Of a DNA stretch of 45,614 nucleotides, positions 17,002-23,467 are shown in pieces (within the stretch, counting starts at the first letter, position 1; each line of letters starts with the position of its first letter). Under the pieces are notes generated by a model. The model saw only the letters and a program-made list of their open reading frames with translations. It had not been told where the DNA came from and ran no database searches. The translations under genes were made by a program, and so were the position numbers. The stretch comes from SZUA-287 sp036397975 (lineage in GTDB: Bacteria > Bacteroidota > Ignavibacteria > UBA10030 > UBA6906): positions 1-45,614 of the forward strand of contig DASWHW010000118.1 of NCBI GenBank assembly GCA_036397975.1, given 5' to 3'.

Positions 17002-17586
17002 ATGTTTCTAAAGTCGCTCGCAGTAGTCGCAGTGGTCGCCATCGGCGTTGCAGGATGCTCTAACGATTCCTCGTCGCCTATGGGGATGACACCATTGCCT
17101 CTGGCAAACCTCACTGTGGATCCTGCCGATGGCCAGGCTAACGCTCGGCTCGATGCCGGTATAACGTTCACCTTCGCGAGGCCCGTCGATCGTGCAGTTG
17201 CGGAACGAAACGTCCATCTCATCAGCGAGCGGAGCATGGCAGACTCACTCTGTCCCGACACAACAATGATGGGTCATGGGGGGATGGGGAATGTGATGAT
17301 GGACTCCTCGATGATGCGCCACATGAGTCAGGTGCACGCAATGCCGGGACGGTTTACGTGGAATGGGAATAGTACACAGTGCTATTTCATGCCTGACTCA
17401 TTGATGACCCCTCTGACCACGTACATGATCCATATAGGCCCCGAAATGATGCAGATGATGCGCAGACGGATGAGCGACATGGGTGCGATGGGTGGACACG
17501 GTTCTGGGGCGATGCAGGATGACATGATACTCCATTTTGCGACAATGGATACGTCTGGCATAGGCGGTAGGCACGGACATCACTAA
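17002..17586 (+). CDS. Met-rich lipoprotein with SbsA-like Ig domain
   Basis: This 194-residue lipoprotein starts at ATG 17002 (AAGGAGA upstream; an earlier in-frame ATG at 16948 has no site). The lipobox IGVAGC places the lipidated Cys at residue 19. Residues 34-75 (LTVDPADGQANARLDAGITF, FARPVD) resemble a Big_5/SbsA Ig-like domain. The rest is crowded with Met and His (TTMMGHGGMGNVMMDSSMMR, GPEMMQMMRRRMSDMGAMGG, C-terminal GRHGHH), suggesting Cu(I)/Ag(I) binding at the outer membrane. It is followed by a long hairpin. Confidence 0.8.
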   Translation: MFLKSLAVVAVVAIGVAGCSNDSSSPMGMTPLPLANLTVDPADGQANARLDAGITFTFARPVDRAVAERNVHLISERSMADSLCPDTTMMGHGGMGNVMMDSSMMRHMSQVHAMPGRFTWNGNSTQCYFMPDSLMTPLTTYMIHIGPEMMQMMRRRMSDMGAMGGHGSGAMQDDMILHFATMDTSGIGGRHGHH

Positions 17587-17591
17587 GAGTA

Positions 17592-17637
17592 GAAGGCGAC
17601 CTTCGTCCGAGAACGAACAGGGATGAAAGTCGCCTTC
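17592..17637 (+). other. Long 17-bp hairpin before the PII/sensor gene
   Basis: The arms 17592-17608 and 17621-17637 are complementary over 17 positions with one mismatch and one G-T pair, around a 12-base loop. It begins 5 bases after the lipoprotein stop and ends 9 bases before ATG 17647. An alternative ATG at 17623 lies inside the right arm. No U-run follows, so it is not a standard intrinsic terminator. An RNA processing, translation-control or repeat element is possible. Confidence 0.65.
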
Positions 17638-17646
17638 ATCAACATC

Positions 17647-18681
17647 ATGAAGAGAATAACTGCATACGTGAACACGACGAGGGTACACTGGTTGGCTGAA
17701 GAGTTGATTGCAGCCGGTGTCAAGGAGATGAGAGTGATCGAGCATTTCTCTCCAACGTCACAGATCTCCCGCTTGCAGCTTTGCTGCGAGGATGACCTTG
17801 TGGGTCAGGTGCGAGAGATCATTCGTCGCCTTGGTGCAACCGGTTCACCACCGGACTATGACATTGCGGTCTCTGATTTCGATCCGGCTCTTCCAAGCCA
17901 GATCCCCATTGGCAAAAGGATGAGTGTTCTTGAAGAGCCTCAACTCGCGAGGCGTATCCGCTCGCTTTTCAAGGGGGCATCAACCAGACTTGCGGTTGTT
18001 TTCCTGGCCATGACGTTAAGTATCGGCGCCGTTGGCATGTTCACCCACTTTCAATTGGAACGGTATCAGAGTGCGGTCAGAGAATCGGCCGAGAGCGTCC
18101 GAATGGTCGTCGATGCCGCCGGTGTCATTCAGGTGGCCCACCTTGAGGAATTGTTGGCGGCGGAACGGCTTCACCGCGGAGACGGTGAAGCGGCCATGCA
18201 AGATTTCAGAGCCGCCCGGGAAAATCTCGGTACTGCCGTCAAAACCCTTCAGGAATCACGACTTATCAACAGACGAGCGATCGACTCCCTGGTCGAAATC
18301 GAGAATCGGTTCCAGTCCATTACTGACGAAATGTTTGGAATTCTCACCCGGCTCTCCAATCTCCCGGCGAAACAGAAAGCTAATCTGCGCGACGAGCTAT
18401 CCCGGTCACATACGGACATCATGGCGTCGCTCGACCTCCTCCACCGGAAGTGTGTGGGCCTGCTGGCCTTGCTTGAGCGAGAGGCTGGCGAAATTGCTCT
18501 CGAAAACGACGCGGAAAACAACAACGCTCTGAATGCAATACGGATCTCGCTGACGGTCCTCGCGACGACGGCTACGATCATTACAGTCATCATGTGGATT
18601 GTCACCAGACGTAAGGTATCACAGCCGTTGGACATGTTGGTTGAAGAAGCCAGGGCATTGGACGATGGAGAACTCAAATGA
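17647..18681 (+). CDS. PII-like domain fused to a two-helix membrane sensor ending in a HAMP stub
   Basis: This 344-residue protein begins MKRITAYVNTTRVHWLAEEL, which lines up with the start of the PII-like protein at 15538. I therefore chose ATG 17647 over 17623, which lies in a hairpin. Residues 1-75 are PII-like. TM1 is about 114-133 (TRLAVVFLAMTLSIGAVGMF), followed by a periplasmic four-helix-bundle-like sensor (about 135-295; AERLHRGDGEAAMQDFRAAR). TM2 is about 299-320, and then RRKVSQPLDMLVEEARALDD, the first half of a HAMP domain, after which the protein stops. No kinase, cyclase or methyl-accepting domain follows. It overlaps the next gene by ATGA. The output partner is unknown. Truncation of a longer receptor is possible. 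Confidence 0.7.
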   Translation: MKRITAYVNTTRVHWLAEELIAAGVKEMRVIEHFSPTSQISRLQLCCEDDLVGQVREIIRRLGATGSPPDYDIAVSDFDPALPSQIPIGKRMSVLEEPQLARRIRSLFKGASTRLAVVFLAMTLSIGAVGMFTHFQLERYQSAVRESAESVRMVVDAAGVIQVAHLEELLAAERLHRGDGEAAMQDFRAARENLGTAVKTLQESRLINRRAIDSLVEIENRFQSITDEMFGILTRLSNLPAKQKANLRDELSRSHTDIMASLDLLHRKCVGLLALLEREAGEIALENDAENNNALNAIRISLTVLATTATIITVIMWIVTRRKVSQPLDMLVEEARALDDGELK

Positions 18682-19085
18682 AACAGTTCCGTGAAAAGAG
18701 AACGGTGGCACGAACGCTGCTTTTGGTCATCGGCGTCGGTCTCATCGGCGCTGTGTTCGGCGGATGTACTGTCAGTCATCCTGCAATGCGTGGCTCAGTG
18801 GTGGCAATATTGGACGGTGAGGCGCATATCTGCATCGGCAGCCATGATGGCTTGCGGGTCGGGGATACATTGGCGGTCTATCGGACGCGGCAAGTCGGAT
18901 TCCCAACCGTGCCATATGGTCCTGAGTGGTCTTCCGGTGAGATTGAACGCTCCTACCGCTATGAGAAAACGAAGGTTGGCAAGGTCAGGGTAATTCGGAT
19001 ATTCGATGAACACTTTGCTGCCGTCGAGGTCCTGGCAGGAGAAGTTGACTATCCAGATATCGTGGAAAGGTCGTTTGGGCCGTGA
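18678..19085 (+). CDS. Small lipoprotein, family member 1
   Basis: This 135-residue lipoprotein has lipobox VFGGC with Cys at residue 30. The core reads MRGSVVAILDGEAHICIGSHDGLRVGDTLAVYR, then KVGKVRVIRIFDEHFAAVEVLAGEV. Three more genes here (19082, 20133, 23086) share this 'Gly-Asp-Gly-x-x-Val-Gly-Asp' core and the 'VGKVRV' strand, so the island holds a lineage-specific duplicated family. The fold looks like the small beta-barrel found in CsgG/FlgT-type accessory proteins. Its start ATGA overlaps the previous stop, indicating translational coupling. The function is unknown; a role in outer-membrane metal-stress response is inferred from context only. Confidence 0.75.
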   Translation: MKQFREKRTVARTLLLVIGVGLIGAVFGGCTVSHPAMRGSVVAILDGEAHICIGSHDGLRVGDTLAVYRTRQVGFPTVPYGPEWSSGEIERSYRYEKTKVGKVRVIRIFDEHFAAVEVLAGEVDYPDIVERSFGP

Positions 19086-19468
19086 AGAAACCACTAAACA
19101 GATTAGGAGTACCGTTGACGATTGTGACAGTCACGCTCTTGATAAGTGGATGCTCCGCCAACCACGAGGCAATGCGGGGATCGGTCATCATGGCTTTTGA
19201 GAGGCAGGCCCACATCTGCATAGGCAGAGAGGACGGTCTGCAAGTTGGTGACCGAGTGGTCATCTACCGGGTGAAACAAGTACCCTCGACCAAAGAGGCC
19301 GTCGTTCCTGATCGGTCTGGTGGGTACAAACCAAAGATGCGATACGAGAAGGTCAAGGTGGGCACAGCAAGAGTGACCGAAATCCTCAGTGAGCACTACG
19401 CGGCGATTGAACTCATCGAGGGTGAGTTGCTAGCAAACGATATCGTCGAGAAGTCTTGGCGCCAATAA
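19082..19468 (+). CDS. Small lipoprotein, family member 2
   Basis: This 128-residue lipoprotein starts at GTG 19082, overlapping the previous stop (GTGA). The lipobox LLISGC puts the Cys at residue 24. The core MRGSVIMAFERQAHICIGREDGLQVGDRVVIYR is very close to member 1, and KVGTARVTEILSEHYAAIELIEGELL follows. The high similarity and immediate adjacency point to a tandem duplication. The middle 'PSTKEAVVPDRSGGYKPKMR' loop is the main variable part. It has no known function. Confidence 0.75.
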   Translation: MKKPLNRLGVPLTIVTVTLLISGCSANHEAMRGSVIMAFERQAHICIGREDGLQVGDRVVIYRVKQVPSTKEAVVPDRSGGYKPKMRYEKVKVGTARVTEILSEHYAAIELIEGELLANDIVEKSWRQ

Positions 19469-19480
19469 AAGGAGGGTGAT

Positions 19481-20116
19481 ATGAAAACAGCCGTGAACAT
19501 AGGACTTACAGTCCTTCTCGCTCTGGCTCTAGCCAGTTGCGGGATGACAACTCTCTCAACAAAGAGGACAGAGCAGCCCTTGCCTTCCTCCATCATGAAA
19601 CCGAATGAGCCAATAGCTATCATGCCATTCGAGACGGAGAGCGCATTGTCAAACCTCGGGGGACAGGTTTCCGATGAGGTCATTGTCAACTTGCTTGAGC
19701 ATTCACCCGGGATGAAGATCATCCCGGCCACGGTGGTGCGCAACTATATCGCTCAGACGAGTCTTGGCGCAGCAGGCATTCCCGATATGCACACGATTCA
19801 CAATCTACAGCAGGGTCTCAAATGCCGCTATCTTCTCACGGGCAATCTCTACACTTCGATCGGAGAAGTGAGGTATACGGCAACCTATACGGATCGCCTT
19901 GCCTCGGGGAGCGTCACTGTCCGGCTTATCGACTGCGATTCATCCACGGTCGTATGGGCAAAGCATGTTGAGTCGACCTCCTCAACGTTCACCTATTTTT
20001 ACACCGTTGGTCAAGAGAAAGTGCAAACGACGTATCTGACCGACGGACAATTGCTGCAGGGGCTTATCAAGAACCTCGGGTATGATGTGGCAAGAAGCTT
20101 TTATGAGCACCAATAA
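19481..20116 (+). CDS. CsgG/TolB-N-like lipoprotein
   Basis: This 211-residue lipoprotein has lipobox LALASC with Cys at residue 20. PIAIMPFETESALSNLGGQVSDEV, LLEHSPGMKIIP, LGAAGIPDMHTI and CRYLLTGNLYTSIGEVRYTATY follow the pattern of the CsgG / TolB N-terminal / LpoB superfamily (anchored alpha-beta periplasmic domain). In that family, members form secretion pores or activate envelope enzymes. AAAGGAGGGTGAT lies just before ATG 19481. It is embedded between members of the small lipoprotein family that share a CsgG-accessory-like core, so the proteins may form one outer-membrane assembly. That is inference. Confidence 0.65.
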   Translation: MKTAVNIGLTVLLALALASCGMTTLSTKRTEQPLPSSIMKPNEPIAIMPFETESALSNLGGQVSDEVIVNLLEHSPGMKIIPATVVRNYIAQTSLGAAGIPDMHTIHNLQQGLKCRYLLTGNLYTSIGEVRYTATYTDRLASGSVTVRLIDCDSSTVVWAKHVESTSSTFTYFYTVGQEKVQTTYLTDGQLLQGLIKNLGYDVARSFYEHQ

Positions 20117-20132
20117 GGCAAAGGAGGCAGCC

Positions 20133-20456
20133 ATGAAAACGTGGGTAATCATCGCAGCGACAGTTTCATTAGCAGTGTTCATCACAGGGTGCTTCACTGG
20201 ATCGAGTATTGTGAAGGGGTACGTCGTCATGAGGACGAACTCGGAAGCTCACATCAATCTTGGGTCGGATGACGGCATTCAGGTCGGTGACACGCTGACG
20301 GTCTATCGTGAGGAGAGGGGGAACAGCCTTTCCTCACGCACAGTTCGTGTCGGGAAAGTGCGAGTGGCCAGAATTCTTGATGCTGACCATGCGGCAGTTG
20401 AGGTGCTGAGGGGGACATTGCAGGAACGAGATGCCGTGGAAAAAAAGAGAAGATGA
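20133..20456 (+). CDS. Small lipoprotein, family member 3
   Basis: This 107-residue lipoprotein starts at ATG 20133, preceded by AAAGGAGGCAGCC. The in-frame region upstream (from 20082) overlaps the previous gene and has no site. The lipobox VFITGC puts the Cys at residue 20. The core VKGYVVMRTNSEAHINLGSDDGIQVGDTLTVYR with VGKVRVARILDADHAAVEVLRG matches members 1 and 2. It is the shortest member because the variable loop is reduced. It has no known function. Confidence 0.75.
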   Translation: MKTWVIIAATVSLAVFITGCFTGSSIVKGYVVMRTNSEAHINLGSDDGIQVGDTLTVYREERGNSLSSRTVRVGKVRVARILDADHAAVEVLRGTLQERDAVEKKRR

Positions 20457-20483
20457 TATGACTCAAAAAGCAAAGGTGGAGCA

Positions 20484-20804
20484 ATGGTGAAAGACCTTGT
20501 GTGCGGAATGGGCGTTGAAGAGGATAGCCCAGAGTCAGTTTCCATGAGATATCATGGAACGAGATACTACTTCTGCAGTGTTGATTGCATGCTGTTGTTT
20601 AGCAAGAGTCCGGACGAGTATAAATCTGCCGCGCCGAAGAATATTGCGCGGGATGTTGTGTGCGGAATGGAAGTGGATGCAGACAATTCACCATACAAGG
20701 CAATATGGGAGGGCAAGACATTTTACTTTTGCTCTTCTTCATGTCTGCTTCATTTCGACGCTTCACCGAAAAGCTTCATGGAGGACAGCCATGTCAGAGA
20801 TTAG
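20484..20804 (+). CDS. Tandem double YHS-domain protein
   Basis: This 106-residue protein is made of two YHS modules: 1-46 (VKDLVCGMGVEEDS ... YYFCSVDCMLLF) and 53-98 (ARDVVCGMEVDADN ... FYFCSSSCLLHF). Each has one Cys in CGM and two in the FC-x3-C hairpin, a set known to bind Cu/Ag. There is no signal peptide, so it is likely a cytoplasmic metal buffer or chaperone. Its last 14 bases overlap galT, whose ribosome site GGAGG (20780-20784) lies inside this gene, so the two are probably translationally coupled. Confidence 0.82.
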   Translation: MVKDLVCGMGVEEDSPESVSMRYHGTRYYFCSVDCMLLFSKSPDEYKSAAPKNIARDVVCGMEVDADNSPYKAIWEGKTFYFCSSSCLLHFDASPKSFMEDSHVRD

Positions 20805-21840
20805 ACAAGACGTAACGACAAAGGAATGGGTCATCTTTGCAAGAGAGCGTGCAAAGCGCCCCGACGATTTCAGAAGAATTGAGGATCGAAGCGCACAAAA
20901 ACTCTTCATGGCGAGTTGCCCGTTCTGCCCCGGCAACGAAGAAATGACCATCGGCGAAGTGTACCGTCAGAGTCTATCGCGGAATAGTACGGAGTGGAGG
21001 TTGAGAATTGTTCCTAACTTGTTTCCCGCGCTTGTGGGCGAAGGAAGCTTGAGCCGCGTCGTCGAAGGAGCGCTCTTCCATCGGCTCGACGGTGTCGGAC
21101 AACATGAAGTCGTTATCGAAACGCCAATACACAACCGTTTTCTCTTCGACATGGACGAGTCGGAAGTTCTGGCGATTATCAATGCGTACCGTGAGCGATT
21201 TGCAGAACTACGACGAGACAAACGAATCAAAGTAATACTGATTTTCAAAAACCATGGAAAGAGTGCAGGCACTTCACTGGAACATCCGCACTCACAGATC
21301 ATTGCAACGCCTGTGGTCCCGGCACACATCAGGAACAAATATGAAATTGCAACAGCGTACTATGACGATACTGAGCGGTGCATATATTGCGATGTGGCGC
21401 ATGAAGAGATGCGACTCAAGACCAGAGTCATTCTTACAACGGATTTGTTCGTTGCATTCCATCCCTTTGCATCACGAGCGCCATTTGAGACGTGGATAGC
21501 TCCGCTCAGGCACTGCTCGTCATTCGGCAACATCACGGATGAAGAGGCAGCGGACTTTGCTCGTATTCTCCAAATAGTGCTCAAGAAAATGTATGTGGGT
21601 TTAGGCAACCCTGATTTCAACTACGATATTCACACCTCCCCGCTTGCAGACGAAGACAAGCACTACTATCTCTGGCACATGCAGATTCTTCCCAAGCTCA
21701 TAACTCCGGCTGGGTTCGAGTTAGGGTCTGGCATGTCGATCAACACGGCATTGCCGGAGGAGACGGCAGAGTTCATGCGAGGGATTCAATTGAACAATGG
21801 CGAACTTCGTACGAAGGTGGAAATGGAGACGGGACCATGA
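20791..21840 (+). CDS. galT: Galactose-1-phosphate uridylyltransferase
   Basis: This 349-residue cytoplasmic enzyme of the Leloir pathway exchanges UDP between UDP-glucose and galactose 1-phosphate. Visible hallmarks are the N-terminal RQDVTTKEWVIFARERAKRP, the metal-binding CPFCPGNE and CIYCDVAHEE, and NHGKSAGTSLEHPHSQIIAT with the active-site His-Pro-His-x-Gln. The C-terminal DFNYDIHTSPLADEDKHYYLWH also fits. The true start is ATG 20791; the frame is open upstream but overlaps the YHS gene in shadow sequence. Its place in a copper island is unusual, since no galK or galE is nearby. It may be a genuine galT moved here, or a paralogue acting on another nucleotide sugar. Confidence 0.88.
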   Translation: MSEIRQDVTTKEWVIFARERAKRPDDFRRIEDRSAQKLFMASCPFCPGNEEMTIGEVYRQSLSRNSTEWRLRIVPNLFPALVGEGSLSRVVEGALFHRLDGVGQHEVVIETPIHNRFLFDMDESEVLAIINAYRERFAELRRDKRIKVILIFKNHGKSAGTSLEHPHSQIIATPVVPAHIRNKYEIATAYYDDTERCIYCDVAHEEMRLKTRVILTTDLFVAFHPFASRAPFETWIAPLRHCSSFGNITDEEAADFARILQIVLKKMYVGLGNPDFNYDIHTSPLADEDKHYYLWHMQILPKLITPAGFELGSGMSINTALPEETAEFMRGIQLNNGELRTKVEMETGP

Positions 21841-21880
21841 ACTATTCATTTGTTGAACGAACAACAAAGGAGCCACGGAA

Positions 21881-22546
21881 ATGAAACAAATCATTCTTGT
21901 ACTGTCGGGTATCTTGTTTTCGTCCTGCATGCATTTGGGGATGATGGGCGGTGGGGATGGTAATCATTCAGCCGCTGCGCATGAGATGACGGCTGAGTCG
22001 GTGTTGGAGAAAGAAGTCATCGTCGGCGACATCAAGGCAACTGCGACGTTCCCGCCATTGCAGATGGATAATGATGTCGTTGTGAGCTTGAGGTTGGTTG
22101 ATGCAAAAACTTCTCAGCCAATCTCTGGTGCGACGGTGTATTTCCATGCTCAGTACGCTCACACGCTCGACCGGAATGGTCTACGACCTCGTAGAGGAGC
22201 GCATGACTATTCGGACGCAAAACCCAGTGGACGACCAGAAAGTGAGCACGACATAAACATTGAACAAGATGTGAAAGAGAGTCGGGAACCGGGCGCGTAT
22301 TTAATCCCCTATGGCTCATCGCAGCCGGGAGAGCATACGCTCATGTTTCACATTGCTTCGATTGGTGACACGAAATTCGAGCCGGAGCTTGTCATTGAAG
22401 CAAAGAGAATGCTTGCACCGCAGTCTCATGAACACAGCGGAGGAATGATGGGGATGAGCAGCACGACGACATACATCGTCGTCAGCGCCGTTGTCGTTGG
22501 AATCGTGATGACTGCGTTGATGCTCGGGCGCGGCTGGATGCTTTAA
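21881..22546 (+). CDS. Lipoprotein with Ig/YtkA-like domain and C-terminal membrane helix
   Basis: This 221-residue protein has lipobox ILFSSC (Cys 16) followed by MHLGMMGGGDGNHSAAAHE. A beta-sandwich segment (about 50-170) is built of VVSLRLVDAKTSQPISGATV and GAYLIPYGSSQPGEHTLMFHIA, like YtkA/FixH-type or metal-resistance Ig domains. Residues 100-106 are GLRPRRG, encoded by the palindromic element. A Met/His patch (SHEHSGGMMGMSS) precedes a C-terminal TM helix (about 195-216). The lipid anchor plus terminal helix is odd, and topology is uncertain. AAAGGAG precedes ATG 21881. Its likely role is periplasmic copper binding. Confidence 0.7.
   Translation: MKQIILVLSGILFSSCMHLGMMGGGDGNHSAAAHEMTAESVLEKEVIVGDIKATATFPPLQMDNDVVVSLRLVDAKTSQPISGATVYFHAQYAHTLDRNGLRPRRGAHDYSDAKPSGRPESEHDINIEQDVKESREPGAYLIPYGSSQPGEHTLMFHIASIGDTKFEPELVIEAKRMLAPQSHEHSGGMMGMSSTTTYIVVSAVVVGIVMTALMLGRGWML
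22178..22197 (+). repeat. Palindromic element copy 4 (exact), inside lipoprotein gene
   Basis: The 20 bases are identical to the copy at 16128. It starts exactly on codon 100 and encodes GLRPRRG (residues 100-106) in a loop between two strands of the Ig-like domain. The flanking bases differ from those of the other copies, so similarity is confined to the 20-bp core. Confidence 0.9.
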
Positions 22547-22576
22547 CGGTAACTAAACCGAAAGGAGAATACGAGA

Positions 22577-23080
22577 ATGAAAAATCTCGCTGTATGTCTG
22601 GTTGTGGTAACCCTTATTGCATTCTATGACAACGTGTCGGCTCAACACCATCATAGCGGTCAATGGGCCTCCTCAAAGAAGAGTCCCGCGATAGCAGCAG
22701 CCTTGTCGCTGCAGCCGCTGCCAGTGGATTTAGGGAGTTTCTATGCAGGTAATTGGGAAAGAGGCATCGTGTACACTGCGGCGGAGATTGCGCTGTTCGT
22801 GCCGGCTGTAGTTTTGCTTGCAGAGAATTCCAACTGGGGACATCATCGCTATGATGCATATTACTACGGTGACCCCGCTCGAAGGACGTGGACAAACGCC
22901 GACCGCAACAGGTTTTATTACATTGTCGGTGGTTATTTCTTGATAAAGGTGATAAGTGCGTTTGACGCCGGACTTTCTGTGGAACATCAGAATGCCAAAA
23001 TCTCCATTGGTTACAATGAACAAAACAAATCGTTCGCTGTTTCCTTAGCTATCCCAATTCTTGCACAACCAGAAAGGTGA
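22577..23080 (+). CDS. Membrane protein of unknown function (DUF5683-like)
   Basis: This 167-residue protein has a signal peptide ending NVSAQ and then HHHSG. KKSPAIAAALSLQPLPVDLG, FYAGNWERGIVYTAAEIALF and a second hydrophobic helix (YYIVGGYFLIKVISAFDAGL) match the general pattern of DUF5683-type Bacteroidota membrane proteins ('KSP..A...S...PG.G..Y.G...KG'). The His cluster after the signal peptide (QHHHSG) fits the metal theme. AAAGGAG precedes the ATG. Its stop is followed 5 bases later by the next ATG. No function can be assigned. Confidence 0.65.
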   Translation: MKNLAVCLVVVTLIAFYDNVSAQHHHSGQWASSKKSPAIAAALSLQPLPVDLGSFYAGNWERGIVYTAAEIALFVPAVVLLAENSNWGHHRYDAYYYGDPARRTWTNADRNRFYYIVGGYFLIKVISAFDAGLSVEHQNAKISIGYNEQNKSFAVSLAIPILAQPER

Positions 23081-23085
23081 ACGAA

Positions 23086-23442
23086 ATGAAACAAGCATGT
23101 TGTGCGGTTGCTGCTATGCTCTTGCTCTTATTTTCTGGCTGCAGCTCATCTTCATACGGGATTCGTGTCGTCGATGGACTTCCCAAAGAAACCTACCTGA
23201 CGTTTTCAAAAGGAAGCCCGGTAAATGTAGGTGATGTCTTTGTACTCTATCATATACAACAAGCCCCTGCAAGCGGCAGTGGCCATGGTGGTCACGGAGG
23301 TCACGGAGGCGGTGGCCCCTTGAATCTGAGAAAAGAAGTCGGACGAGTCCAGGTTGTCTCTATCGCTGATGATACTCACGCGCTTGTCAAAGTCCTCTCC
23401 GGACAGGCAGATGATGGTCTAGAGGCAGAGAAGGTTGAATGA
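23086..23442 (+). CDS. Small lipoprotein, family member 4, with Gly/His insert
   Basis: This 118-residue lipoprotein starts at ATG 23086, with AAAGGTGA upstream. A GTG at 23077 overlaps the previous stop but has worse spacing. The lipobox LLFSGC gives Cys 19. The 'VNVGDVFVLYHI' and 'VGRVQVVSIADDTHALVKVLSG' strands match members 1-3, but the variable loop is GSGHGGHGGHGGGG, a probable metal-binding insert. This is the most divergent of the four. It has no known function. Confidence 0.7.
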   Translation: MKQACCAVAAMLLLLFSGCSSSSYGIRVVDGLPKETYLTFSKGSPVNVGDVFVLYHIQQAPASGSGHGGHGGHGGGGPLNLRKEVGRVQVVSIADDTHALVKVLSGQADDGLEAEKVE

Positions 23443-23467
23443 TGGAAAGGCAAGAAAGGGTACGACA

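Noticed and set aside
17623..17646. Earlier ATG for the PII/sensor fusion
   Set aside because: It lies in the right arm of a 17-bp hairpin, and the PII-like alignment begins at the ATG at 17647.
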